NCBI GenBank assembly: GCA_035606355.1
Contig: DATNFO010000053.1
Location: 1-26,707 of the forward strand
Direction of reading: 5' to 3'
Length of the DNA stretch: 26,707 nucleotides
Origin: Sulfopaludibacter sp035606355
GTDB lineage: Bacteria > Acidobacteriota > Terriglobia > Bryobacterales > Bryobacteraceae
Shown here one piece after another: positions 1-8,261 of this stretch (positions are counted from its first letter, which is position 1; the number at the start of each line of letters is the position of its first letter). Under the pieces are notes generated by a model. The model was not told where the DNA came from, searched no databases, and saw only the letters and a program-made list of their open reading frames with translations. The position numbers and the translations under genes were made by a program.

Positions 1-118
1 CCCTTCGGCCTCAACATCTCCAGAGCGGAATACCGACCTCAAACGCGCCGCTACCGATACCAGGATGCACTACGCCGACTTTCATTTCTATCGGCGGCCC
101 ACAGGGCCATGGTTACTC
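1..118. other. Window edge, no gene recognised
   Basis: Short stretches are open in several frames, for example frame 1 to a stop at 139-141, but I recognise no protein family. It could be the 3' end of an upstream gene merging into the repeat array that begins near 119. Nothing here is strong enough to call. Confidence 0.3.
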
Positions 119-568
119 CCTCACGGTCACGGCTCCGTTAGCAGCATCAACTACATACGGGGCCGTGACCGTAAGGGGTTGTGAAAAAATATCAAATTGC
201 TTTTTACCGCATTCAAACGCACTCGCACGCCCAGCACCTTTTACCGCTCCCTCACGTCACGGCTCCGTGTGTAGTTGATTCTGCTAACGGAGCCGCGACC
301 GTGAGGGGTTGTGAAAAAATATCGAATTGCTTTTTTGCCGCGTTCAAACGCACTCGCATTCCCGGCACCTTTTACCGCTCCCTTACGGTCACGGCTCCGT
401 AAGTAGTTGATTCTGCTAACGGAGCCGCGACCGTGAGGAAGCGGTAAAAAGTGCATCGAAAGGCGAATGGATCGCCACGAGAACGAGAGCCGGATTTTCT
501 CACAAACCCGTGAGGAAGCGGTAAAAGGTGCATCGAAAGGCGAGTGTAGCGCCACGAGAACAACAGCC
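119..568. repeat. Nested array of large palindromic (MITE-like) repeats
   Basis: Three copies of a hairpin of about 58 bp are visible, with arms at 119-138/157-176, 250-268/287-306 and 381-400/419-438. The arms carry ACGGTCACGGCTCCGT and its near complement. In the third copy the pairing extends outward through TTTTACCGC/GCGGTAAAA to 370-449. A flank starting GGGGTTGTGAAAAAA occurs at 176 and 305, and its inverted counterpart TTTTCTCACAAACCC closes the copy at 305-509. That copy is 205 bp, the same length as the isolated copy at 4874-5078. The stretch at 119-304 looks like a partial copy joined in tandem, and 510-568 is a leftover right half, as unequal recombination would leave. Minus-strand ORFs through it read a recurring PHGRGSVSRINY motif and are shadows of the repeat. 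Confidence 0.85.
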
Positions 569-586
569 GTGCCGCGCGTGGTCCCC

Positions 587-604
587 CAGTACCATCTGGT
601 ACTG
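587..604. repeat. Short perfect hairpin upstream of the secreted-protein gene
   Basis: CAGTACC (587-593) and GGTACTG (598-604) form a perfect 7-bp stem around a 4-nt loop. It lies between the large repeat array and the gene starting at 675. It could be a remnant of the double-hairpin repeat family seen elsewhere in the window, or an upstream terminator without a U-tract. Confidence 0.5.
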
Positions 605-674
605 TAGCCAAACGATCATCGCGTTATTCGCCGCTGCGTCACGCGCCGTGATACTATCGCTTTCCGACTAACCT

Positions 675-3600
675 ATGCGCACCCGGCTTTTCTTTGCTCT
701 CTCGCTATTCCTCGCCTTCGGCACACTGTTTGCCCCATCCAGCCGTGCCCAATGCATCTCTCTCACCACGCTTGGATCTGCCTACACGCAGAACTTCGAC
801 ACCCTGTCGAACGTGGCTGGTTCCACCACCAATAACCTCACGCTTCCCGGCTGGTTCATGACGGAAGGCGGAGGCGGCGCCCGCGACAACGAGCAATACG
901 CCGTCGACACCGGCAGCAGCACCACAGGCGACACATACAGCTACGGGGCGGCGGGAAGCACGGACCGCGCCTTCGGGGCACTGCGCAGCGGTACGCTCAT
1001 TCCCCTCTATGGCGCCTGCTTCACCAACAATACCGGTAACACCATCACTGCCCTTGCGGTCGGCTACACCGGCGAGGAATGGCGGCTCGGCACGGCGGCC
1101 CGCACGGACCAAATCACTTTCGAATACAGCTTGAATGCCACCAGCCTCTCCACCGGCACGTGGACTGGCGTTTCGGCCCTGAACTTTATCACTCCGGACA
1201 CCGCCACCACCGGCGCAAAGAACGGGAACGCCGCCGCCGATCGAACGGTCCTCAACTCAACCATCACGGGCCTGAGCATTCCGAGCGGCGCCACGTTTTG
1301 GATTCACTGGGTTGATGTCGACGCCTCCGGCGCGGATGACGGCCTCGCGGTCGACGATTTTTCGCTGACACCGCAAGCGAACACCAGCACCAATCCCTCC
1401 GCTACCGGCTCGGCCAGTCCGAACCCGGTGACCGCCGGGTCCTCCACCACCCTCACCGCCTCCGTTACTCCCGGCGCAAACCCCGCGTCGAGCTCCTACA
1501 CCATCTCCTGCGACTTGTCCGGCATTCCGAACAGTCCCGCCTTGACGTGGACCAACAACGGAAATACGTCCACTGCGCCGTACGCCGTTCCCGCCGGCAC
1601 CGCGGCCGCGACTTACACGCTGCCCTGCACGGTCACCGACGATCAGAGCCGCACCGGAACCTTCAACATCTCGCTGCAGGTCGCCTCGGCTGCCATGACC
1701 AATCCGGCCGGAGTGGGTTCGGCAACCCCCAGTTCTGTCCAGGTGGGCGAGTCCCCGCTGCTGACCGTCGCCGTAACCGCGGGCGCCAATCCCGCCAGCA
1801 CGGGACTGAAAGTGACGGCGGACCTCAGCTCCATCGGCGGCTCGCCCACGCAGGCGTTTTTTAACGACGGCACGAACGGCGATGCAGTGTCGGGCGACAG
1901 CACCTTCTCCTTCAAAGCTACCGTTCAGAGCGGCACGAGCACGGGGACGAAGTCCATTCCCGTCACCATCACGGACGATCAATCGCGCACCGGCTCGGCG
2001 ACGATCACCCTGACCGTACAGACGCCGGCGCCCACCACGATCAAGATCAGCCAGGTTTACGGCGGCGGCGGCAACTCCATGGCGACGTATTCGAACGATT
2101 TCATCGAGCTCTTCAACCAATCGAACACTGCCGTGGATGTGAGCGGCTGGTCCGTGCAGAAGGCCTCCGCCACGCTAGCCAATTGGGAAATCACGAATCT
2201 GTGTCCCGGAGGCGGAACCTGCTTGATTCAACCCGGCCATTACTACCTGGTGCAGGAAGCCGCCGGCACGAACGCCAACACCGTCGCGCTGCCTGCTCCC
2301 GACATGACCGGGATCATTGCGATGGGAGCCGGCTCCGGCAAGATTGCTCTCGTCGCGAACACAACGCTGCTAACGGGGAATTGCCCGACAGGCGGCGCGA
2401 TTGTCGATTTCCTCGGCTACGGCGGCACCGGCAACGTCGATTGCTCGCAAAGCAGCCCCGCGGGCGCAGCCAGCAACACCACCGCCGTGGTTCGCAAAGC
2501 CAATGGCTGCACGGACACCAAAAACAACGGCAGCGATTTTATCGTCTCCGGCCCGACTCCGCGCGATAGCTCGTCACCGGCGAACTTCTGCGGCGGCGAC
2601 CCCAATGCGATCTCCGGAGTGGGCGGAGCGACGCCATCCTCGGTCGACCCCGCGGGCGCGCTGCTCCTGACGGTAGCCGTTACGCCGGCCCTCAGCAGCA
2701 CAGGCCTCACTGTTACAGGCGACCTCACCAACATCGGCGGCAGCTCCACCCAGCAGTTCTTCGACGACGGCACCAACGGCGACGCCACCGCCGGCGACCA
2801 TATCTTCTCGTTGAAAACCGAAGCCAAGGCCCCGTCGCCCGCGCCTCCCGTCCTCTTCGGCGCAAGAAGCATCCAGACCACCATCGCCGATCAGCAAAGC
2901 CGCACCGCGCACGCTCCCATCACCATCACCGTTCAAGCTCCCAGCTGCGGCGTCGAACGCTGGGCCATAAAGACCGGCACCGATACCGGCGCGGTGAACG
3001 TAGACCTGCTCCATCCGGTGCGCGCAACCATTCAGGCGATGCGCTCCCTCGTTGCGCCGACGCTCAACCAGAATCCGCCCTACGATCCGCGTTTCGCGCC
3101 CACCGAATTCACGGTCTTCAAAATCAATGGCACCATCACGGCGTACAAGCTCGAAGACGACGTGGATTATCACATCGTCCTGCAGGACCCCGTCGGCAAC
3201 ACCATGGTCACGGAGATTCCGTCTCCGGCGTGCGATGGTTCCACCAGCCCGTTCGATTCGATGATTTCCGCCGTGCGAGCGAAGTTCGACGCGCGTCTTA
3301 ACGCTACTCCCGACTTCCAGATCGCCAACCTGCCGGTCCAGATGACCGGCGTCGGCTTCTTCGATTTCGTCCACGGACAGACCGGCGTCGCGCCGAACGG
3401 AATCGAATTGCACCCGATTCTCGACCTGACCTTCACCAGCCCCGCCGGCTCCACGGTGGCGTCCAGCGCGAACCCGTCAGTCTTCGGTCAGCCGGTGACG
3501 CTCACCGCGACCGTCGCCAGCGCGGGTGGAACCCCCACCGGCAGCGTCACCTTCTCCGAAGGGGAAACGGTCCTCGGCTCGGGCACTCTGAATGGCAGCG

Positions 3601-4271
3601 GCCAGGCATCCATCACCACGAGTACTCTCATCGCCGGCCCGCATTCCATCGTCGCCACCTATGACGGAGACGCCAACGTCGCGCAGAGCACGTCGTCCGC
3701 CTTCACGCAGAACATCAGCCAGGCGACGCCGGTAATCACGTGGGCAAACCCGGCGGATATCACGTTCGGTGGCTCGCTCGGAGCCACGCAGTTGAACGCC
3801 AGTGCATCGGTGCCGGGCACGTTTGTGTATTCGCCGGCCGCCGGAACGGTGCTGCCGGTGGGCAATGCACAGACGTTGTCGGTAGTGTTCACCCCCACTT
3901 CCAGCAACTATGCCGCGGCAGCGAAGAGCGTCGTCATCAACGTGCTGCCGGCTTCCACCGGGGGCTCGCCGAACCTGGTGGTCACCAAATCGCTTGCCCG
4001 GGTGAACGGACAGGTGGTGGCGACCTTGACCATCGCCAACAACGGGGGGGCGCCGGCTCAGAACGTCTCGCTGACCTCGGCGAAGATCGGCACCGTCAGC
4101 GGGACTCCGCTGCCGCAGAATCTGGGCGCGATCGCTGCCGGAGCTTCCGTGCAGGCGATCGTGAATTTCCCCGGCACGGTGGGCGCCGCGGGAGCCGCTT
4201 CGTCGCTGTCGATATCCGGAACGTACACGGGCGGCACATTCAGTAGCTCCGCGCGCATCACATTGCCGTAA
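675..4271 (+). CDS. Large secreted multidomain Ig-like / lamin-tail protein
   Basis: This 1198-aa protein has a clear signal peptide (residues 1-25, ending SSRAQ). An N-terminal globular region (about 27-236) is followed by tandem Ig-like modules at about 238-337 and 341-449; each ends in a TDDQSRTG-type stretch. A lamin-tail-like domain (about 456-625) shows SNDFIELFNQSN and VDVSGWSVQ. A third related Ig module follows. Residues 757-922 carry an acidobacterial-looking domain with GVGFFDFVHGQTGVAPNGIE. A Big_3-type Ig repeat (926-1016), an MBG-like repeat (1017-1095) and a CARDB-like C-terminus complete it. Lamin-tail domains often accompany secreted nucleases, but I see no nuclease or other catalytic motif. 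Likely roles are adhesion or extracellular binding. No strong SD precedes the ATG. The PEP-CTERM gene follows 18 nt downstream and is probably co-transcribed. Confidence 0.85.
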   Translation: MRTRLFFALSLFLAFGTLFAPSSRAQCISLTTLGSAYTQNFDTLSNVAGSTTNNLTLPGWFMTEGGGGARDNEQYAVDTGSSTTGDTYSYGAAGSTDRAFGALRSGTLIPLYGACFTNNTGNTITALAVGYTGEEWRLGTAARTDQITFEYSLNATSLSTGTWTGVSALNFITPDTATTGAKNGNAAADRTVLNSTITGLSIPSGATFWIHWVDVDASGADDGLAVDDFSLTPQANTSTNPSATGSASPNPVTAGSSTTLTASVTPGANPASSSYTISCDLSGIPNSPALTWTNNGNTSTAPYAVPAGTAAATYTLPCTVTDDQSRTGTFNISLQVASAAMTNPAGVGSATPSSVQVGESPLLTVAVTAGANPASTGLKVTADLSSIGGSPTQAFFNDGTNGDAVSGDSTFSFKATVQSGTSTGTKSIPVTITDDQSRTGSATITLTVQTPAPTTIKISQVYGGGGNSMATYSNDFIELFNQSNTAVDVSGWSVQKASATLANWEITNLCPGGGTCLIQPGHYYLVQEAAGTNANTVALPAPDMTGIIAMGAGSGKIALVANTTLLTGNCPTGGAIVDFLGYGGTGNVDCSQSSPAGAASNTTAVVRKANGCTDTKNNGSDFIVSGPTPRDSSSPANFCGGDPNAISGVGGATPSSVDPAGALLLTVAVTPALSSTGLTVTGDLTNIGGSSTQQFFDDGTNGDATAGDHIFSLKTEAKAPSPAPPVLFGARSIQTTIADQQSRTAHAPITITVQAPSCGVERWAIKTGTDTGAVNVDLLHPVRATIQAMRSLVAPTLNQNPPYDPRFAPTEFTVFKINGTITAYKLEDDVDYHIVLQDPVGNTMVTEIPSPACDGSTSPFDSMISAVRAKFDARLNATPDFQIANLPVQMTGVGFFDFVHGQTGVAPNGIELHPILDLTFTSPAGSTVASSANPSVFGQPVTLTATVASAGGTPTGSVTFSEGETVLGSGTLNGSGQASITTSTLIAGPHSIVATYDGDANVAQSTSSAFTQNISQATPVITWANPADITFGGSLGATQLNASASVPGTFVYSPAAGTVLPVGNAQTLSVVFTPTSSNYAAAAKSVVINVLPASTGGSPNLVVTKSLARVNGQVVATLTIANNGGAPAQNVSLTSAKIGTVSGTPLPQNLGAIAAGASVQAIVNFPGTVGAAGAASSLSISGTYTGGTFSSSARITLP

Positions 4272-4289
4272 ACAGGAACCTATACAACC

Positions 4290-4850
4290 ATGCGAACTCT
4301 CCAAACACTTGTGCTCGCCGGCGCTGCCATCGCGTTATCCGGCGTCTCGGCTCACGCAGGCATTCTAACGCTCGACTTCGATCCCACCACGACCGTAGCC
4401 GTGCCCGGGCAGACCGTTACCGTCCGCGGCACCATTACGAACATCGGTTCCGGCACCGTCGATCTGAACGGCTGCAATGTGAACCTGTCCGCCGGCCTTA
4501 CCGCGGATTGCTCGATCTTCCTTTCGGGAACGGGCGCGCCCCTCTTCCTCACATCCGGCGATAGCGCGACGGCGGACCTTTTCCAGTTCACGCCGGACAC
4601 GCCTTTCCTGGGCGCCTACGGGCTGCAGCCGCCCGGAACATTTACGATTACGGGAACTGAAGAAGTTTCCGGTTACGACGGAGACACGCAAAACGATCTG
4701 CTCGACGCCCCTGTGCAAGTCACCGTCACCCCGGAGCCCTCTACCCTAGCCCTGCTAATCACAGCACTCCTCTGCATAACGGTCAGTAGGTACCGGTCTC
4801 CAGACCGGTACCAGCCGCGCGAAGCGCGGCAGCCAAGAGCCGAGTTTTAA
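4290..4850 (+). CDS. PEP-CTERM-like exported protein with repeat-derived tail
   Basis: The protein has 186 aa, with a signal peptide at residues 1-23 (cleavage after SAHA) and a beta-rich body. Near the C-terminus comes the sorting-like signal PEPSTLALLITALLC, followed by a short basic stretch (SRYR). PEP-CTERM proteins are processed by exosortase and usually end just after such a basic cluster. Here the frame continues for about 20 residues through the double hairpin at 4789-4830 before reaching a stop. AGGAA lies 11 nt before the ATG. The gene starts 18 nt after the preceding secreted-protein gene and is probably in the same operon. Its function beyond export or surface display is unknown. 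No exosortase gene is seen in this window. Confidence 0.85.
   Translation: MRTLQTLVLAGAAIALSGVSAHAGILTLDFDPTTTVAVPGQTVTVRGTITNIGSGTVDLNGCNVNLSAGLTADCSIFLSGTGAPLFLTSGDSATADLFQFTPDTPFLGAYGLQPPGTFTITGTEEVSGYDGDTQNDLLDAPVQVTVTPEPSTLALLITALLCITVSRYRSPDRYQPREARQPRAEF
4789..4830 (+). repeat. Double-hairpin repeat, GGTACC type
   Basis: GGTACCGGTCT (4789-4799) pairs perfectly with AGACCGGTACC (4802-4812). It is followed after one base by GCCGCGC (4814-4820), a GAA loop and GCGCGGC (4824-4830). The long-stem/short-stem order with a GAA loop matches the copies at 7712-7751 and 7865-7904. It lies inside the 3' end of the PEP-CTERM gene and encodes its last residues. Confidence 0.85.
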
Positions 4851-4873
4851 CGCCACCTTTCGATAAACCTCTT

Positions 4874-5078
4874 GGGGTTGTGAAAAAATATCGAATTGCT
4901 TTTGCTCCGCATTCGAACGCACTCGAATCCCCGGCACCTTTTACCGCTCCCTTACGGTCACGGCTCCGTATGTAGTTGATTCTGCTGACGGAGCCGCGAC
5001 CGTGAGGAAGCGGTAAAAGGTGTATCGAAAGGCGACTGGATCGCGACGAGAACAACAGCCAGTTTTTTTCACAGCCCC
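4874..5078. repeat. 205-bp palindromic MITE-like element, isolated copy
   Basis: The outer inverted ends are GGGGTTGTGAAAAAA (4874-4888) and TTTTTTCACAGCCCC (5064-5078). The core is a large imperfect hairpin with 35-nt arms at 4935-4969 and 4988-5022 around an 18-nt loop. The sequence closely matches the copy at 305-509, including total length. No transposase or ORF of its own is present, so a non-autonomous element is inferred. Flanking target-site duplications were not evident by eye. Confidence 0.8.
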
Positions 5079-5126
5079 GTGAGGGGCCGGTAGTTGCCCT
5101 TAATACCCACCCCCACCTCCCGACTC

Positions 5127-5723
5127 CTACTGCCCCGTCAGAGGCCGCATCATCAGATTCCGATACTGCACCACGCTTCCGGCATTGTGCTGCTGTAGCG
5201 CCAGATAGCCCGTCGTGTACCGGCTCCGTGGATCCGTGCAGTCCGTCGCCACCTTCCCGTTCACCGTGATCACGACGTGATTGCCCTGCACGCGCACATC
5301 CTGCGTCCACCACGTGTCGTCCTGCACGAGCTGCTCGGTGACCTTGCAGATGCCGTAAAGGCTTCCGGTCTTCTGCGGGTCGGGCGACGTGTTTTCCACC
5401 TGAGCTTCATAGCCCTTCGGAAACCCGGGACCCATCGCCGCACGCACGTACATGCCGGAGTTCCCCGAGTGGTTGAGCTTCACCTCGGCGCGAAATTCGC
5501 AGTCCGTGCACTCGCGGACCGTCCAGAAGAGATGGCTCGCCGGGCCGTCGCCCACAATCGCCCCGTCAACCACCTTCCAGCTTTCGGGATTCTCGTTGGC
5601 CTTCCAGCCGTCCAGCGTCTTGCCATCGAACATGCTGATCCAGCCGTCCTGGCCGGGTGTCGGGGTGCTCTGCGCGAACGCCAACCAGGCGAAGCCGCAG
5701 AAAACTGCGCAAGTGAATCTCAT
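5127..5723 (-). CDS. DUF1080 (3-keto-disaccharide hydrolase-like) secreted protein
   Basis: This 198-aa protein has a short signal peptide (residues 1-17, ending LAFA). One DUF1080/PF06439 domain covers most of the rest. Family hallmarks visible are SMFDGKTLDGWKAN, WKVVDGAIVG, CEFRAEVKLNHSGNSGMYVR, GYEAQVEN and, near the end, GYLALQQHN followed by YRNLMMRPL. The fold is concanavalin-like; family members act on or bind glycans, including 3-keto-glycosides. The substrate here is unknown. The length is normal for a single-domain member. No SD is visible, but TAGAAT stands 6 nt before the ATG, which suggests a leaderless mRNA. It is followed on the same strand, after 66 nt, by the upstream cupin gene. 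Confidence 0.9.
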   Translation of the reverse strand: MRFTCAVFCGFAWLAFAQSTPTPGQDGWISMFDGKTLDGWKANENPESWKVVDGAIVGDGPASHLFWTVRECTDCEFRAEVKLNHSGNSGMYVRAAMGPGFPKGYEAQVENTSPDPQKTGSLYGICKVTEQLVQDDTWWTQDVRVQGNHVVITVNGKVATDCTDPRSRYTTGYLALQQHNAGSVVQYRNLMMRPLTGQ

Positions 5724-5729
5724 GCCGTA

Positions 5730-5735
5730 ATTCTA
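5730..5735 (-). promoter_or_regulatory. Candidate -10 box for a leaderless DUF1080 transcript
   Basis: On the minus strand TAGAAT ends 6 nt before the ATG at 5723, so transcription would begin at or next to the start codon. No SD is present, which fits. A clear -35 was not seen. This is inferred from spacing alone. Confidence 0.4.
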
Positions 5736-5789
5736 CCGTGGGGCTGCGGGAAAGTCGGGCCGCTCCAAGCAAACATTCCCGTACCCGGG

Positions 5790-6251
5790 TTACTGCGCAA
5801 TCTTCATTGCCAGATACGCCACCTCTTTGCCCGCCGCGACCTTCATCTGATGCGGCGTCTTAGGCGGTATCGTCACCACATCGCCCGGCCCGAGTTTCTT
5901 CTCCACCCCGCCGCTGATCCCCGACCCGCGCACCTCGTTCGGCTGAGTCGTGCGCGCGCGCTCCACCTTGCCGCCCACCACGAGCGTCGCTTCACCGCTC
6001 TGCACCACGAACACGTCCGCCTTCGTTTCGTGCACTTCCACCTCGCCGCTCGCCGTGCGCAGCACCGCTGAAAACGAGTAATTCCGTTCGCCCGCCAGTG
6101 GCTCGCTCAGAACGCTCTTCCCCTTGAGCTTCGGCGCCAGCGTCTTCGAAAACGACTGCAGTTCCGAAGCCTTCCACATATGGAAGCCCGCGGGATCTCC
6201 CGCCGTCGATGCAAGAGCGACTGTCAATAGAAAGAGGACGATCGCTTTCAT
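5790..6251 (-). CDS. Small exported cupin-domain protein
   Basis: The protein is 153 aa. The ATG at 6251 was chosen because it starts a signal peptide (MKAIVLFLLTVALASTAG) and overlaps the stop of the TPR gene as ATGA, although the frame stays open far upstream. Cupin motif 1 is seen as EVEVHETKADVFVVQSG (about 70-86, with H74) and motif 2 as GDVVTIPPKTPHQ (about 123-135, with H134). The motifs depart somewhat from the canonical HxH pattern, so metal binding may use fewer or different ligands. Cupins of this kind bind small ligands or act as simple dioxygenases or isomerases; the reaction cannot be told here. It is translationally coupled to the TPR gene, so the two exported products probably act together. 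Confidence 0.85.
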   Translation of the reverse strand: MKAIVLFLLTVALASTAGDPAGFHMWKASELQSFSKTLAPKLKGKSVLSEPLAGERNYSFSAVLRTASGEVEVHETKADVFVVQSGEATLVVGGKVERARTTQPNEVRGSGISGGVEKKLGPGDVVTIPPKTPHQMKVAAGKEVAYLAMKIAQ

Positions 6252-7594
6252 AGGCCCGCGCAACTCCGAACGGACCCCTGTCCGTTTTGCGTCAGCAGCG
6301 TAACCGGCGGCTTCGGCGCGACTGCGCACGGCGGAGGGGGCGCCGTCTCGCCGGCATACGATTCCGATGCCACCCACTGCTCCCCAACCCGCTGAAACTC
6401 GATCGTTCGGATCGATTGCATCCCGTGAACCGGCCACGCCAGCGGCGGCAGAGTCGTTGCCTTGGCCGCGGCAGCCAGATCGGAAGACGCCGGCACCACC
6501 GCGCGCACGTCCAACACCTTGCCGTTTTGGTCCACCAGGGCAATCGCCTTGGCATCCCGCGCTCGCGTGGAAAGCCCGACCGGAGCCCGCTCCAGCAACG
6601 CATCCAACTGCGCCTGCCCGCCGGCCGCGGCAGCCAATTCGCGAACCGTTTCCTCGGAATCCACCCGGTCGAAGTCCTCGCGATCGCGAACCTGCACGTA
6701 CTCCTTCACCGCCCGATCGAGTTGCCCGTTCTTCGCCAGCACCGTCGCCAGGTGAAGCTGCGCTTCCGCGCGCGGCGTGATCGCGAATGCCGACTGCAAG
6801 TACTTCTGCGCCGCTTCCAGGTTGCCCTGCCGGTACTGAATCCAGCCCGCCGAATCCAACATAAATGCCAGGTGCCGCAACTCCGTGGTGCATTTGTCGC
6901 CGTCGCCCAAATTCTGCGCTTCGCACACCAGACTCATTTGCGAAGCCAGTGCCTTCTGAATCAGTTGAGACGACCTCTCGATTTGGAGCCCTGCGTCGGC
7001 CAACGCGTAAGCGATGTTGTTTTCCGTCATGGCGTCGTGCGGAAGCGCCAGCACGCGGTCAAAGCTTCGCTGCGCATCCTCGGTTTGCCCCGTTTTCAGT
7101 TGCATCTTCCCCAGAAAAAGCCAGCGGGCTGGCTCCTCCGGACTGAGTTCCGCCGCCTTCGCCGCGAACTGCCTCGCCTCGGCCCAGTCGCCGCGCGACT
7201 CCAAAGCCCGCGCCAGGTTGAACGGCGCGAACTTCTCGTGAGGACTCACCTCAACCTGTTTGCGATAAGCGGCGATCGCTTCATCCGCACGTTTTTGCCG
7301 CATGTAAGTGACGCCGAGATTGTTGTAGGCAGCTTGGTGACGGGGGTTAATAGCGATGAGAGTCTTGTACGCCTCCTCTGCTCCGCCGGTTTGCCCGAGC
7401 AAGTCATAGGCGCGCCCCAGGTAGAACCACGCCGTCTGGTTTTTCGGATCCAGTTTGATGGCCGCGAGCGACGCATCGCGGGTTGCAGTGTAGTTCTTAG
7501 CCTGAAGGGCCGTCCAGGCGTCTTTCAGAAGCTGAGCGGTAGTCTGGCCGTAAACGGTCGAGGCCAGCATGAAACAGAGAGAGACGAGGCGCAT
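6248..7594 (-). CDS. Exported TPR-repeat protein
   Basis: This 448-aa protein has a signal peptide (MRLVSLCFMLASTVYGQ) and a long series of tetratricopeptide repeats from about residue 22 to 320. Typical pieces are AWFYLGRAYDLLGQTGGAEE, AAYNNLGVTYMRQKRADEAI and ARWLFLGKMQLKTGQTEDAQ. The C-terminal 120 residues are not TPR and contain a beta-rich stretch (DQNGKVLDVRAVVPAS). TPRs mediate protein-protein contacts; no catalytic motif is seen. The start is well supported by AAGGAG 7-8 nt upstream of the ATG. The stop overlaps the start of the cupin gene by 4 nt (ATGA at 6251-6248). The product is probably periplasmic or cell-surface. Confidence 0.9.
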   Translation of the reverse strand: MRLVSLCFMLASTVYGQTTAQLLKDAWTALQAKNYTATRDASLAAIKLDPKNQTAWFYLGRAYDLLGQTGGAEEAYKTLIAINPRHQAAYNNLGVTYMRQKRADEAIAAYRKQVEVSPHEKFAPFNLARALESRGDWAEARQFAAKAAELSPEEPARWLFLGKMQLKTGQTEDAQRSFDRVLALPHDAMTENNIAYALADAGLQIERSSQLIQKALASQMSLVCEAQNLGDGDKCTTELRHLAFMLDSAGWIQYRQGNLEAAQKYLQSAFAITPRAEAQLHLATVLAKNGQLDRAVKEYVQVRDREDFDRVDSEETVRELAAAAGGQAQLDALLERAPVGLSTRARDAKAIALVDQNGKVLDVRAVVPASSDLAAAAKATTLPPLAWPVHGMQSIRTIEFQRVGEQWVASESYAGETAPPPPCAVAPKPPVTLLTQNGQGSVRSCAGL

Positions 7595-7659
7595 CGTGTT
7601 CTCCTTAATCCGCTTCAGATTACTACGAAGAGACCCCGATGTCGATCCCAGTGACCGTG

Positions 7660-7699
7660 CCGACAGGAATCTTTCCTGTCGGGTCGCGCAAAGCGCGAC
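7660..7699 (+). repeat. Double-hairpin repeat, CCGACAGGAA type
   Basis: CCGACAGGAA (7660-7669) pairs perfectly with TTCCTGTCGG (7673-7682) around a 3-nt loop. Directly after it GTCGCGC (7683-7689), AAA and GCGCGAC (7693-7699) form a second hairpin. The same element in reverse orientation occurs at 23114-23153 and, degraded, at 26509-26548. Confidence 0.88.
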
Positions 7700-7711
7700 T
7701 GCGGAGTAGCG

Positions 7712-7751
7712 ACCGGTCTCCAGACCGGTTGCAAGCGAGCGAAGCTCGCTT
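7712..7751 (+). repeat. Double-hairpin repeat, ACCGGT type
   Basis: ACCGGTCT (7712-7719) pairs with AGACCGGT (7722-7729), and AAGCGAGC (7733-7740) with GCTCGCTT (7744-7751) around a GAA loop. The first hairpin shares its core with the copy at 4789-4830, while the second stem differs by paired changes. It stands 12 nt after the 7660-7699 copy. Confidence 0.85.
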
Positions 7752-7864
7752 CATGAGTTTCCACCTCGGCCGGCGGCGTGCCGTCGCAGACGCCCTTAGC
7801 TTAACGGTGAGTAGCCGCTTCCGAAAATCGCAGTTGGCTCACAAAGAGTCACCTGATCCTAGTG

Positions 7865-7904
7865 ACTACAGGAATCCTTCCTGTAGTGGCGAGCGAAGCT
7901 CGCC
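7865..7904 (+). repeat. Double-hairpin repeat, ACTACAGGAA type
   Basis: ACTACAGGAA (7865-7874) pairs with TTCCTGTAGT (7878-7887) around TCC. GGCGAGC (7888-7894), GAA and GCTCGCC (7898-7904) form the second stem. Relative to the copy at 7660-7699 both stems carry compensatory base changes. A half copy with one mismatch (GGCCAGC-GAA-GCTCGCC) is at 8193-8209. Confidence 0.85.
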
Positions 7905-8192
7905 TGCCCTTTTCATCTCCTCGGTGGTACCTCTTCAAAGCGAATGGGCAAAGCGCGAACCCAACCCAAGCAGATGTTGACGGGAAATGCCGGCGAGAGG
8001 GGATCGCCCTGATAGAACGCCTGGGGAATGCAGCGGCCGGTTTTGATAAAACTTATCGACGGAGTAGAAGCGGCGCGAATGGGTTGACGCACGAAAACAG
8101 AGCTTGGCATCCTTGCGTGCCCGCGCCAGAGAAGCTGCCATCCACGGCCAAGAAGAGGAGTTTGTTCATGCCGCCCGCTAGGTCCACCTCCT

Positions 8193-8209
8193 GGCCAGCG
8201 AAGCTCGCC
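8193..8209 (+). repeat. Degraded half of a double-hairpin repeat
   Basis: GGCCAGC, GAA, GCTCGCC resembles the short stem of the copy at 7865-7904 with one base of one arm changed. No partner long stem remains before it. It lies about 55 nt upstream of the sigma-factor gene. Confidence 0.45.
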
Positions 8210-8232
8210 TGCTGAACCCGCGGAATTCGCTT

Positions 8233-8261
8233 GTAACTTTTCGGGTGTTCGCGCGTAACTT
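8233..8261 (+). promoter_or_regulatory. Direct GTAACTT repeats upstream of the sigma gene
   Basis: GTAACTT occurs at 8233-8239 and again at 8255-8261, 22 bp apart, just before the ATG at 8264. ECF sigma factors often recognise an AAC-containing -35 box and autoregulate. The first copy could be such a -35 element. The placement of a -10 is unclear, and this is an inference from pattern only. Confidence 0.3.

Noticed and set aside
241..555. Minus-strand ORFs through the first repeat array
   Set aside because: They merely translate the palindromic repeat (the same PHGRGSVSRINY string recurs in each copy, also at 4783-5313).
119..568. CRISPR array
   Set aside because: Repeats are long, internally palindromic, unevenly spaced and nested, with no unique uniform spacers and no cas genes.
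6287..7654. 455-aa plus-strand ORF opposite the TPR gene
   Set aside because: It is a shadow frame rich in Arg and Leu; the minus strand has a signal peptide, TPR motifs and a strong SD.
7639..7980. 113-aa plus-strand ORF in the intergenic region
   Set aside because: It is built largely from two double-hairpin repeats (PTGIFPVGSR-type translation) and has no SD or family.
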